IMG/VR virus record: IMGVR_UViG_3300030339_000175
Location: 1 to 31,019 of that record
Length of the DNA: 31,019 nt
Reading direction: 5' to 3' (one strand)
From: a virus
Below are positions 1 to 8,030 of the stretch, one piece after another. Numbering within the stretch: the stretch's first letter is position 1; each line of letters begins with the position of its first letter. The notes under the pieces were generated by a model. It ran no database searches and had not been told where the DNA came from. It saw only the letters and a list, made by a program, of their open reading frames with translations. The position numbers were made by a program, and so were the translations under genes.

Positions 1-908
1 CTACCAGCTCTAATACATTTGTAACTCTAGATACAGCTAGAGGGATTGCAAGTTGTCCTAATGGATTTATTGCGGCAACTCCTACTTCTAAGGCCTTGGT
101 TGTTTCAAACGCAGTTGGCTTGTCATTAATTGGATTCATTCTAAAAACAAAGACAATGCGAATAGTTCCAGTCGCAGAATCAATAAGCTCCGCGCTTTCT
201 GACCTTTTTGTTTCTACTTGGAGTGAAACTTCAATTTCGACTCCAGTGTCTAGTGCAATTGGATCACTCCCGCAGAATATTGAGGAAAATACTGGGACTG
301 GAGTTTCTTTGCCAGTGTCTGATGCAGCTAGTGAAATTTTATACAACTGGACCGTATTGCACAACGGGTATGTGGACGTAATTGTCGCGGAAGCTATTGC
401 TGAAAATCTTACTGAGATAGAAGTATCTACAGATACGAAATCAGCTTTTATTCCAATTTCAAATGCGGCGGCTTCTAACTTAAAACAAATTAATTGGATT
501 ACAGATACTTTGGCTAATATCCTTTCAACTGAGGCTATTGCCGCAGTTTATGGTTCTATTAAGTATACAGATGATACTTTAGTACAGGTACTGATTACAG
601 AGTCAATAGCGGATATTTTAGCTAATATTCTAGCTTTGACTCCTACTTTTATCTCTTTAGTAGTCGCTAAAGCTATTGGTGGTATCCCGAGTGGAATGCC
701 AACAGAAGTTATTACTAAACTTCAAATATTAGACATATCAGTTTCTACACAGATCCCTTCAACAGAGATAGAAGTAGACACTTCTCTTCTACCTGTTTTA
801 TTTGTAGATACTAATATTGCTTTATTAGAGATAAGTGTTGATACTCGAATTAAAGAAATTGAAATAGAAGTTAACACTTATATAAAAGAACGAGAAAGGG
901 GTGTTTAA
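1..908 (+). CDS. Repetitive solenoid-like virion protein, 3' end only
   Basis: The reading frame is open from the left edge (first whole codon at position 3), so this is the C-terminal part of a longer gene. A TTG at 96 could be read as a start, but the protein is continuous before it and shows the same repeats, so I treat the gene as truncated by the window. The visible protein is built of about nine imperfect units of 23-24 residues. Each has a half like PVSDAASEIL and a half like IEVSTDTKSA. The last 60 residues carry shorter 11-12 residue units (ISVST, IEVDT, FVDT, ISVDT, IEVNT). This periodicity suggests a beta-solenoid. It sits one base before a BppU-like gene and upstream of the lysis genes, which suggests a tail, baseplate or fibre component. 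I do not recognise the family, and the function is inferred from place and repeats only. Confidence 0.75.
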   Translation, partial: TSSNTFVTLDTARGIASCPNGFIAATPTSKALVVSNAVGLSLIGFILKTKTMRIVPVAESISSALSDLFVSTWSETSISTPVSSAIGSLPQNIEENTGTGVSLPVSDAASEILYNWTVLHNGYVDVIVAEAIAENLTEIEVSTDTKSAFIPISNAAASNLKQINWITDTLANILSTEAIAAVYGSIKYTDDTLVQVLITESIADILANILALTPTFISLVVAKAIGGIPSGMPTEVITKLQILDISVSTQIPSTEIEVDTSLLPVLFVDTNIALLEISVDTRIKEIEIEVNTYIKERERGV

Positions 909-1280
909 ATGGATAGTATCAAAAGAAATAGCACTTATCCCTATCTTGAATTCCAATTTAGAGATAAAGATGGTCCAAAGGATTGCACTCCTTTCCAAAT
1001 TAGATTAGTCTCAAAAGATCGTCTTGGAAACGTCATTATAGATGCAATTATTGGAGAGCCCGATAGCGGGGCAATCTGGCTAGATGAAGAAAAAGGACTT
1101 GGAGAATATCATTGGAAGCTGGGAGATACACAAACACATGGAAGATTTTATTATGAATACAAGTTTATTCGATTAGTAGACGGTGTTGAATTCTCTCTAC
1201 CTCCTTCAGATTTAGACAGTTTGACAGATTCTTTCTTCACTTATGTAGTAATAGACGATATAGAGACAGAAACGGAGTAA
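909..1280 (+). CDS. BppU-like baseplate upper protein domain
   Basis: A 123-residue protein starting directly after the previous stop, with the ribosome site GAAAGGGG inside the end of that gene. The sequence resembles the N-terminal domain of lactococcal-phage BppU proteins. It has a start like YPYLEFQFRDKDG (about residues 10-22), a middle GEYHWKLGDTQTHGRFYYEY (about 76-95), and a late proline/phenylalanine segment. That order (Ig-like beta domain, W/Y..GDT..G.Y..E) is the family signature as I know it. The length equals the domain alone, so the receptor-binding partner may be another protein. The likely role is a virion adaptor between baseplate and fibres. The family call rests on pattern recognition, not on a search. 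Confidence 0.65.
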   Translation: MDSIKRNSTYPYLEFQFRDKDGPKDCTPFQIRLVSKDRLGNVIIDAIIGEPDSGAIWLDEEKGLGEYHWKLGDTQTHGRFYYEYKFIRLVDGVEFSLPPSDLDSLTDSFFTYVVIDDIETETE

Positions 1281-1283
1281 ACA

Positions 1284-1556
1284 ATGACAACAAACTTTAA
1301 GCAACAAATGTGGGAGGCCGCAGGGTGGACCTTTTTAGAAACTTTCTTAGTGACTATTGGTCCTACTATGGTAACAGTACAAATAGGAGATTGGCATGCT
1401 TTATTGGGAGTAGCAGCATCTGCGGCTATGTCTGCTGGGGCCGCAGCTGTGTCTCTTGTTAAATCTATGATAGTTAAGAATGTAGGCGCGAAAGATTCTA
1501 CTCTTATCACTGGAGACGCGCCTTGCGAAGATACTGCAACAGAGGAGGTGCAATAA
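1284..1556 (+). CDS. Phage holin, r1t type
   Basis: A 90-residue membrane protein that would form lesions in the cytoplasmic membrane so that endolysin can reach the wall. Two hydrophobic segments are visible, about residues 13-32 (WTFLETFLVTIGPTMV) and 37-62 (an Ala/Gly-rich helix, ASAAMSAGAAAVSLVKSMI). A polar C-terminal tail follows. The first helix starting with W..LETFL, the Ala-rich second helix and the total length match r1t-like holins (Phage_r1t_holin). It starts four bases after the BppU-like gene. Its stop TAA overlaps the next start as TAATG, and the endolysin follows one gene later, which supports a lysis role. Confidence 0.85.
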   Translation: MTTNFKQQMWEAAGWTFLETFLVTIGPTMVTVQIGDWHALLGVAASAAMSAGAAAVSLVKSMIVKNVGAKDSTLITGDAPCEDTATEEVQ

Positions 1557-1747
1557 TGCCAGATGAACTTATCTTAACAGATATTGATACAGATGTAGAA
1601 ATGCTAGAGCCTACTGCCACTGACAATGGAGTAACTCCAGAAGATGGGGCTCAGCCTTCTGAAGAAGAAGTTGAAGAGCTTATCGCAACTCTTCTCGCCG
1701 AGAGCGAAGATGAAGCAGATGAGGAGGATGATACTACCGATGAGTAA
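1556..1747 (+). CDS. Very acidic 63-residue protein inside the lysis cassette
   Basis: The start is the ATG at 1556, which overlaps the holin stop (TAATG) and is preceded by GAGGAGG. The in-frame ATG at 1523 lies inside the holin gene and lacks that signal. The product has 63 residues, of which 26 are Asp or Glu, with no Lys, Arg or His. The C-terminal 25 residues are almost entirely acidic (for example ESEDEADEEDDTTDE). There is no signal peptide or membrane segment. Its last eight bases overlap the endolysin start. I do not recognise a family. Position suggests lysis timing (a holin partner), while composition would also fit a nucleic-acid mimic. Both are speculation. Confidence 0.75.
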   Translation: MPDELILTDIDTDVEMLEPTATDNGVTPEDGAQPSEEEVEELIATLLAESEDEADEEDDTTDE

Positions 1748-2429
1748 AGTAACAATGAAACATGTTATTGACAAGGCTTTAAGTCAAAAAGGGAAAAAAG
1801 AGTCTCCCGCGGGTAGTAACAAAACTCCATATGGCGCTTGGTATGGAATGAATGGAGTGCCTTGGTGCGCGGAATATGTCTCTTGGTGTTTTAAAGATGA
1901 TTTATCCCTCATACATGGTAAATATGCTCGAACAGACGCTAAGGCGAAAGCTTTGCATAAAAGAAATCTTCTGCATATTGGAACTTCAGGATTAAAGAAA
2001 GGCGATGTTGTTTTCTTTGACTTTGGAAGATCTAGTTTTGAGGGTCGCTATCTGGCAATCTGTCATACGGGTATCTGTCTTGGTCGCTTGAGCGATGGAC
2101 GATATATCTTTATCGAAGGAAATACAGGTGTCGGAAACAATGCCAATGGCGGGCAAGTTATGGTTAGATATCGTAGCGCCAGTAATGTTGCGGCCTATTT
2201 CCGTTCACAGTACAAAACTGTCCCAAAGAAAAAGCCGACAACTAAAGCTACAGTGAAAACTGTTACTGCTTCTAAGCTAAACGTTAGAACAGGAGCCGGT
2301 TCAAATCATAGGGTTATAGGACATTTGAATCATAAAGCAAAAGTGACTGTTCTTTCTAAACATGCTGGATGGTATAAAATTAAATTCGGTAGCAAGACTG
2401 GGTATGTTTCTGCGGCATATGTGAAATAA
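1740..2429 (+). CDS. Endolysin: CHAP domain plus SH3 wall-binding domain
   Basis: I place the start at the ATG at 1740, which has GAGGAGG 12 bases upstream. An earlier in-frame start at 1644 would run through the acidic gene. The protein has 229 residues. An N-terminal CHAP amidase/endopeptidase domain spans about 1-155, with catalytic Cys43 in PWCAEYVSWC, His109 in CHTGICLG and Glu126/Asn128 in IEGNTG. A Lys/Pro/Thr linker (about 160-172) leads to a bacterial SH3 domain at about 174-229 (KLNVRTGAGSNHRVIGHL to GYVSAAYVK), which would bind peptidoglycan. There is no signal peptide, so export depends on the holin two genes upstream. A strong terminator follows directly, which ends the lysis operon. 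Confidence 0.93.
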   Translation: MSKVTMKHVIDKALSQKGKKESPAGSNKTPYGAWYGMNGVPWCAEYVSWCFKDDLSLIHGKYARTDAKAKALHKRNLLHIGTSGLKKGDVVFFDFGRSSFEGRYLAICHTGICLGRLSDGRYIFIEGNTGVGNNANGGQVMVRYRSASNVAAYFRSQYKTVPKKKPTTKATVKTVTASKLNVRTGAGSNHRVIGHLNHKAKVTVLSKHAGWYKIKFGSKTGYVSAAYVK

Positions 2430-2432
2430 AAG

Positions 2433-2464
2433 AAAGGGGTCTCATATAATGAGACCCCTTTTTT
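2433..2464 (+). terminator. Rho-independent terminator after the endolysin
   Basis: A perfect 13-bp stem (AAAGGGGTCTCAT with ATGAGACCCCTTT) around a 3-base loop at 2446-2448, followed by a run of T to 2464. It lies four bases after the endolysin stop. I found no convincing sigma-70 promoter between it and the next gene, so downstream tail genes depend on read-through, antitermination or an unrecognised late promoter. Confidence 0.93.
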
Positions 2465-2538
2465 GGTCTATTCTCTTCTATCCCAATGATTCAAAACTTA
2501 AATATATTAGTAAAGCTATTTCAAGAGAGAGGTGTTTA

Positions 2539-3030
2539 ATGACTAATATATTAGACTTTTTTCACACCTACTCTGTGCCAGATATTATTATCATTTTAGT
2601 TTTTCTTGCGAGTGCTATTATGGGAGCTGGAAAATTCGTAGAGGGAACTGTAAAACGTCTTAGAATAATATTTGGTAAAGAGTATCAAGATAAGAATAAA
2701 GAGACTGCTCTGGAAGAAAGACTCGTGGCTATTGAAAATAAAAGTACTCGAACTCAAGCAGAAGTAGAAGGTTTAAAGAATTCTATGGATTTTTTCTCAG
2801 ATAAATTAGAAATTTTAGTAGACTCTGATAAAGATAGTATCAAAGCCTATTTAACAGATAAACATCATTACTATTGCTATGAGAAGAAATGGATTGATGA
2901 TTATAACTTAGATTGTATTGAACGACGTTACGTTCATTATAAAAAAGCAGGCGGAAACTCATTTGTAGATCATCTTATGGATGAATTGAGAATGTTACCA
3001 ACGCAACCGCCCGAAGAACAAAAGAAGTAA
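2539..3030 (+). CDS. Membrane-anchored coiled-coil phage protein
   Basis: The start is the ATG at 2539, with AGAGAGAGGTG upstream. The longer reading frame begins inside the terminator hairpin and is not credible. The protein has 163 residues. One N-terminal transmembrane helix (about 14-34, DIIIILVFLASAIMGAG) is followed by a basic stretch and a heptad-rich helix (about 48-98). A conserved-looking C-terminal block follows, with YYCYEKKWIDDYNLDCIERR and GGNSFVDHLMDELR. I have seen this C-terminal pattern in unannotated gut-phage proteins, but no function is known to me. It follows the lysis cassette and precedes the tail genes. A holin accessory, spanin-like or membrane-signalling role is possible, but none is shown by the sequence. 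Confidence 0.8.
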   Translation: MTNILDFFHTYSVPDIIIILVFLASAIMGAGKFVEGTVKRLRIIFGKEYQDKNKETALEERLVAIENKSTRTQAEVEGLKNSMDFFSDKLEILVDSDKDSIKAYLTDKHHYYCYEKKWIDDYNLDCIERRYVHYKKAGGNSFVDHLMDELRMLPTQPPEEQKK

Positions 3031-3058
3031 GATACTAGGAGAAAAAGGAGAGGAGCTT

Positions 3059-6000
3059 ATGAGCATCATTGGAACGCAGATACTATTTCCTCCTGCGATA
3101 GAAAGTTACATGCCTGCCTTTCTCGCGGAAGAATCTTGTTTGATTTATTTCTCTATGACAAGATTTAATGATCCGACAACGATAAAGCATGTTCAGCTTT
3201 CATTAAATTACATGAATAGTAATTTAACCGCATTAGATAGAACATTATGGCCCAATGCTTATAAGCCTTGTGCTATATATAAAGATAATACCATAGCAAC
3301 CGATCATTGCTATTATATTAAGATTGATCCTCAAGATTTAGAAGGCACAGACGCTTTTCAAATTCAACAATATTATAAGGTGCAATTACGTTTTAGCAGT
3401 GTAGATCCTATAAACATGACTTACACTACTGAAACCGATGAGGCTAAATTAAGTTTTTATCCTTCTGGAAGTTTTCCTAATTACACCGAAGATCCTGGAG
3501 CCTCATGGTATCAGACCCAAATAAATTTAGGCTACTTTTCAGAATGGTCTTCAGTTTGTTTAATTAAAGGGATACCAGAGCCTTACATTAGTATTCAAGG
3601 ATTGAAACAAACTAATCAAACATTAGCAGGAGCGTATGATAATTTAGGACTTTCTGTAACTGAATATGAAACAGATATAGACGAGGACCCCGCAAACGGG
3701 TATCAGCATTTAACTGCGGATCAATTTGATGGTAATACTCTTGGACCTTTCATGAATGAAACTGTTTACTTCACAGGACAAGATATAGGATATGGGAGTA
3801 TGGTATTCTCAGGTCAGTATAGCAATGGAGATACTTCTGAAGTTTTAGATACTTTTCAAGCGACTCTTTACTATGCGGGAATCTTAAACAATCCCGTATC
3901 AGATACTGGGATTCAGCATCCTTACTCTACTTATCGCAATGGAGATAAGTACAATTCAGATGGCAGTATCAATTATGATACTGTTGCTGATGCCGCAATC
4001 TTTAATAGTATCAGATTCAATTTTGATACTATTTTGGAAGATGGCGTAGACTATGAATTACAATTCAAATACACAACTAAGAATGGATACACTCATACTG
4101 AAATATATCCTTTTACAACAGCATTTTCCAATATTTATTTCCCATCTTTGACTCTTGTGCCAAAAGTTGACGAAGAAAATGGGAGACTTGGAATTACAGT
4201 ATCAAGTTTAGATACAAGTGGAACTGGAAAGTTAGTCCCAGTTTCAGGAGTGCTGTTAATGAAACGTGCGGACCATCGCTCTAACTTTACCTCTTGGAAG
4301 ACTATTTACGAAAAACAGATTTCTAATGAAGTTTTGAATGAAACTATTTATGATTACGCCGCAGAGAGTGGCGTGTTCTACAAATATGCTATTAACAATA
4401 CAGTCATTCCAGATCCTATTATGGCAGTATATGAAGATATTTTTATCATTGGTGCGGATAAGCAACTAAAAGTTCAATTTAATCCGCAAGTATCTTCTTT
4501 CAAAATTGTAGTCCAAGATAGTAAGACTGAGACTCTTGGTGGAAGATATCCTATTATTACTAGAAATGGTAATATAAAATATCGAGAAATCTCTATCGGC
4601 GGATTAATTTCCGCGCAAAGTGATGAGAACAATTTGTTTACCAATGAGGAAGAATTGTATGGAAATTATTCTACCAATTACTCTCAATATAATCAAGACA
4701 ATAATATTACAGAGCAAATAGATAGAATACGTGAAAAAGAATTTAGGAATAAAGTCTTAGATTTTCTTCATGATGGGAAAGTAAAATTATTTAAATCAAC
4801 AACAGAAGGAAATGCATTGGTTAGAGTTACTGATGTGTCTCTATCTCCTATTGATACTTTAGGCAGAATGCTATATTCTTTTTCCGCGACTTTAACAGAA
4901 GTAGCAGAAACTACTATTGAGAATTGTAAGAATAGTGGAATTGAGTTGTGCGGAGTTTATTCTGATTTGGTCTATATGACTGTCGCAACAATTATGGCTG
5001 GAACAAACGGGAAAGATATTATTTTGGGCAATGCTTGGACATCTCCAATTACTATTTCAGGGAATGCGCCGGCAATTACTAGCTATAATAAGAATTTGGT
5101 TTATATTTATATTCGTAGCACAGAAATTCCAATATTACCAACATCTCTTTCTAAGTATGTATTTAGCTCAGACTCTTTAACGAATTTGAATAATGGATGG
5201 TCATATACAATCCCAGTCCCTAATGGAAATCCTCTATATACCTCTGTGGCGATCGCCAGTTCAAAGACAAATAGTGTTATGTTAAAATCTTCTGAATGGG
5301 GATTCCCTGTTAAGTTGGCTATGAACATTTCTACAATAGCGCTTTTTAAGAGAGGAAGCTCAAGTCCATCTTTGCCTGCTGGCAATCTTATGTATAATTT
5401 TCCTTCTAAAACTGGGACTTTAGCTGATAATTATGATGGACTGGATTTAACAGCCTCTTCTTACGATTCTTTTGTTCATAATGAATTGACCACTGTTGAG
5501 ACTGAAAGTAATTTAACTGCTATTGAATTTGACAAGGGAAATTTAATAACAAATTCTATTTTCGGGACAGGGACTTTAACTGGGAATTTAGATGGATGGA
5601 GTATGGAAATTCCTTCGGGAACCGCCAATCTTTATTCAACCTTAGTGACTGTCTTTTCTAATCAAGACAATACAATTATTTATCCTTCTCAATGGTCAGC
5701 TCCAATTGTTGTTATTGTAACTAATAATGAAATAAATGAATTTGCTAAAAACAAAATCATCTATATCTATAAAGAAAAAATGGGAGATAAACCACCAACT
5801 CCTTCAGGGAATCTCTTTTACAACTTTAATACAGATACAATTTCATCTGGGAATTTAGAAGGTTGGAGCACAACAAAACCTTCTACTAACACGCTACCTC
5901 TTTACTTTTCAGCCATAACGGCAATAGGAAGTTCAACTGCTTCTACAGTAACTCTGTTACCTTCAGGCTGGACTCCACCAGATTTTATTGGATATTACAG

Positions 6001-6157
6001 ACCAGTTTACTCTTCTCAGATTCGTCTTTTCGCTAAGCAGTCTGGGAAAATAACACCTAAGCCTCCAATAAATATAATAGAGTATTCGTTTACTTCGAAT
6101 CAAATTTCTGGTTATTTAGGGAATTGGTCTAGAACAAATCCTCTTGGAACAGGGTAG
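3059..6157 (+). CDS. Large tail/fibre protein with C-terminal repeats
   Basis: A 1032-residue protein with a strong ribosome site (AGGAGAAAAAGGAGAGGAG) before the ATG. No catalytic motif is seen. Residues 1 to about 500 look like beta-rich structural domains. A segment at about 555-620 (REKEFRNKVLDFLHDGKVKL, then GRMLYSFSATLTE) matches a pattern common in tail-tip proteins of gut siphophages. From about 637 to the end are imperfect repeats of 85-130 residues. Each combines YIY or LFKR, a Pro-rich P.PSGNL.YNF, GNL.GWS, PLY.S....S and S.W..P. The last repeat stops midway at GNWSRTNPLGTG. The stop is TAG, and the next gene is in the same frame four codons later. Together with its neighbours it probably builds the tail tip, baseplate or fibre. 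The exact role is inferred from position. Confidence 0.8.
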   Translation: MSIIGTQILFPPAIESYMPAFLAEESCLIYFSMTRFNDPTTIKHVQLSLNYMNSNLTALDRTLWPNAYKPCAIYKDNTIATDHCYYIKIDPQDLEGTDAFQIQQYYKVQLRFSSVDPINMTYTTETDEAKLSFYPSGSFPNYTEDPGASWYQTQINLGYFSEWSSVCLIKGIPEPYISIQGLKQTNQTLAGAYDNLGLSVTEYETDIDEDPANGYQHLTADQFDGNTLGPFMNETVYFTGQDIGYGSMVFSGQYSNGDTSEVLDTFQATLYYAGILNNPVSDTGIQHPYSTYRNGDKYNSDGSINYDTVADAAIFNSIRFNFDTILEDGVDYELQFKYTTKNGYTHTEIYPFTTAFSNIYFPSLTLVPKVDEENGRLGITVSSLDTSGTGKLVPVSGVLLMKRADHRSNFTSWKTIYEKQISNEVLNETIYDYAAESGVFYKYAINNTVIPDPIMAVYEDIFIIGADKQLKVQFNPQVSSFKIVVQDSKTETLGGRYPIITRNGNIKYREISIGGLISAQSDENNLFTNEEELYGNYSTNYSQYNQDNNITEQIDRIREKEFRNKVLDFLHDGKVKLFKSTTEGNALVRVTDVSLSPIDTLGRMLYSFSATLTEVAETTIENCKNSGIELCGVYSDLVYMTVATIMAGTNGKDIILGNAWTSPITISGNAPAITSYNKNLVYIYIRSTEIPILPTSLSKYVFSSDSLTNLNNGWSYTIPVPNGNPLYTSVAIASSKTNSVMLKSSEWGFPVKLAMNISTIALFKRGSSSPSLPAGNLMYNFPSKTGTLADNYDGLDLTASSYDSFVHNELTTVETESNLTAIEFDKGNLITNSIFGTGTLTGNLDGWSMEIPSGTANLYSTLVTVFSNQDNTIIYPSQWSAPIVVIVTNNEINEFAKNKIIYIYKEKMGDKPPTPSGNLFYNFNTDTISSGNLEGWSTTKPSTNTLPLYFSAITAIGSSTASTVTLLPSGWTPPDFIGYYRPVYSSQIRLFAKQSGKITPKPPINIIEYSFTSNQISGYLGNWSRTNPLGTG

Positions 6158-6169
6158 GGAAGTGATATT

Positions 6170-8020
6170 ATGTCTAAATCAATAGTATCAAATCCTTACC
6201 TCCAAGATAAAGAATTCTTAAAATTACTAGATGAGACAAAAACAAAAGAACTTTTTGTGAAAATAGTTGTCCTTGACAGACAAGAGGATGTAGTTGAAGA
6301 AATTCAAGGAAAAGTTTCTTCTGGAAGTCTTAATATAGATGGAACTGCTTCTTTGCGGAGAACTGGCAACTTAACTTTTATTCCTAATGTTTATGAAGGT
6401 AATCTTACTGATGTGAATAATATCATTTCAATTAATAAAAAGGTGCAAGTTGAAATTGGTCTTACTAATACTCTAACTTTAATTTATCCTTTTTATAATG
6501 ATTATCCTATTATCTGGTTCCCGCAGGGAATTTTCGTTTTGACTGATGTCAATATGAGTCAAACAACAACCGGGTCTTCAATTTCTATTCAGATCCAAGA
6601 TAAAATGTGCTTATTAAATGGAAGTAGCGGAGGAACTATCTCTGCGGCAGCGACACTCCATTCGGCCACCTACCTAGACGGAGATGGAAAACAAGTAGAA
6701 GAATGGGTTCGTATATACCAGATTATTAGAGAATTAGTAAATCATTTCGGAGGCGAAGATCTTGATAAGATAATCGTTAGTGATATTGAAGCAAGAGTGA
6801 AACAATTGATTAAGTGGACTCCTTCAAGTCCACCTGATAAGCTATATAAGTATCCTAATGGGGATCATGAATATATCTTATCAAAAATCCTTATGGAAGG
6901 TCGAAATGATGAAGAAGAAATAAGTCCTGAAGCCAACTTTGGTTATAGGTTTACAGATTTTGTTTTTCCAGAAGAGCTTACTGCTGACGTAAACCAGAGT
7001 GTTTGCGATATTTTAGATAAGATAAAATCTGTTTTAGGAAACTATGAATACTTCTATGACATTAATGGAAACTTTATCTTCCAAGAGATTAAGAATTATT
7101 TAAACACTTCTTCTTCTCAGGTTCTAATAGATCAGACAAATAGTAAAGCTTATATGAAAGATATTGGAGTTAGAAGTAAGACTGTCTATGACTTTAAAGA
7201 TGGTAATTTAATCAACTCCTTCTCTAATACTCCTTCATATGCTACTGTAAAGAATGATTTCGTAGTTTGGGGCGCTCGCACAGATTCCTTAGGGACTTCG
7301 ACTCCAATTCGATTCCATCTAGTTTTAGATCAAAAACCAAAGCCCGTTCTTAAAAATGGGAATGGAGACTTTGAAGATTGGAGAAATGTTCTCTATCGAC
7401 AAGGAGTGGCCGCAAGTCCTTATGGGATAGATTCTAATTATTACTATAAAGAACTTACCAACGAATGGCCTAAGCTATATGATTCAACGAATTTAGTTTG
7501 GAAAGAAGATGTTCTAAAAGATTCTTCTGCAATCGACTACTATTTAGATTTTATAGATACGACACATAGTTTGAATGAACTTAGTGTTAGTAATATTGGA
7601 AGAAGAATAAAAGTAATTCAAAATCAAAATATTAACTGTTTATTTGCTCCTGTCATAGCAGATTTAATCGTAATTGAGATGGGGAGTTTGACAGAAGTAG
7701 ATGATATACAAAGTGCAATAAATCAAGGGATGGATTATACTGTTGTCTCTTCTAATCTCTTCAAAGAGTTCAATCAGGGGGTTGCGGCACAAGATGCCTT
7801 TTCAACTGTGAGAGATATGCTTTATGAAGGAACAAGCTACAATACTTCTATTACCTTGCAAACAATTCCTATTTATTATCTAGATGCGAATACAAGAATC
7901 AGTGTCTGTGATAAAGAGACTGGAACTAATGGGGACTTTATGATAAAGTCTATTGGACTTTCTTTTTCAACTTCTGATACAATGTCAATTAGCGCAATTG
8001 AAGTGCTAGAGAGAATATAA
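6170..8020 (+). CDS. Minor tail / baseplate hub-like protein
   Basis: A 616-residue protein with the ribosome site GGGAAGTGAT before the ATG at 6170. The first 170 residues have the pattern of a phage tail hub domain: KIVVLDRQEDVVEEIQGKVS, then GTASLRRTGNLTF (R-R after a glycine-rich turn), then WFPQGIFVLTDVNM and a following SIQIQDKMCLL. This arrangement (derivative statement, RR, W.P.G.FV, Q..D...L) recurs in siphophage tail proteins related to the gp27/Tal hub. The middle holds a predicted alpha/beta region. The C-terminus (SIGLSFSTSDTMSISAIEVL) is typical of hub proteins ending in beta strands. It lies between the large fibre-like gene and the tail-collar gene. I see no peptidase motif. 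The hub role is inferred. Confidence 0.75.
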   Translation: MSKSIVSNPYLQDKEFLKLLDETKTKELFVKIVVLDRQEDVVEEIQGKVSSGSLNIDGTASLRRTGNLTFIPNVYEGNLTDVNNIISINKKVQVEIGLTNTLTLIYPFYNDYPIIWFPQGIFVLTDVNMSQTTTGSSISIQIQDKMCLLNGSSGGTISAAATLHSATYLDGDGKQVEEWVRIYQIIRELVNHFGGEDLDKIIVSDIEARVKQLIKWTPSSPPDKLYKYPNGDHEYILSKILMEGRNDEEEISPEANFGYRFTDFVFPEELTADVNQSVCDILDKIKSVLGNYEYFYDINGNFIFQEIKNYLNTSSSQVLIDQTNSKAYMKDIGVRSKTVYDFKDGNLINSFSNTPSYATVKNDFVVWGARTDSLGTSTPIRFHLVLDQKPKPVLKNGNGDFEDWRNVLYRQGVAASPYGIDSNYYYKELTNEWPKLYDSTNLVWKEDVLKDSSAIDYYLDFIDTTHSLNELSVSNIGRRIKVIQNQNINCLFAPVIADLIVIEMGSLTEVDDIQSAINQGMDYTVVSSNLFKEFNQGVAAQDAFSTVRDMLYEGTSYNTSITLQTIPIYYLDANTRISVCDKETGTNGDFMIKSIGLSFSTSDTMSISAIEVLERI

Positions 8021-8030
8021 GGAGAAAACG

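Noticed and set aside
1241-1510. Antisense frame opposite the holin
   Set aside because: No ribosome site and no family pattern; it mirrors a well-supported rightward gene.
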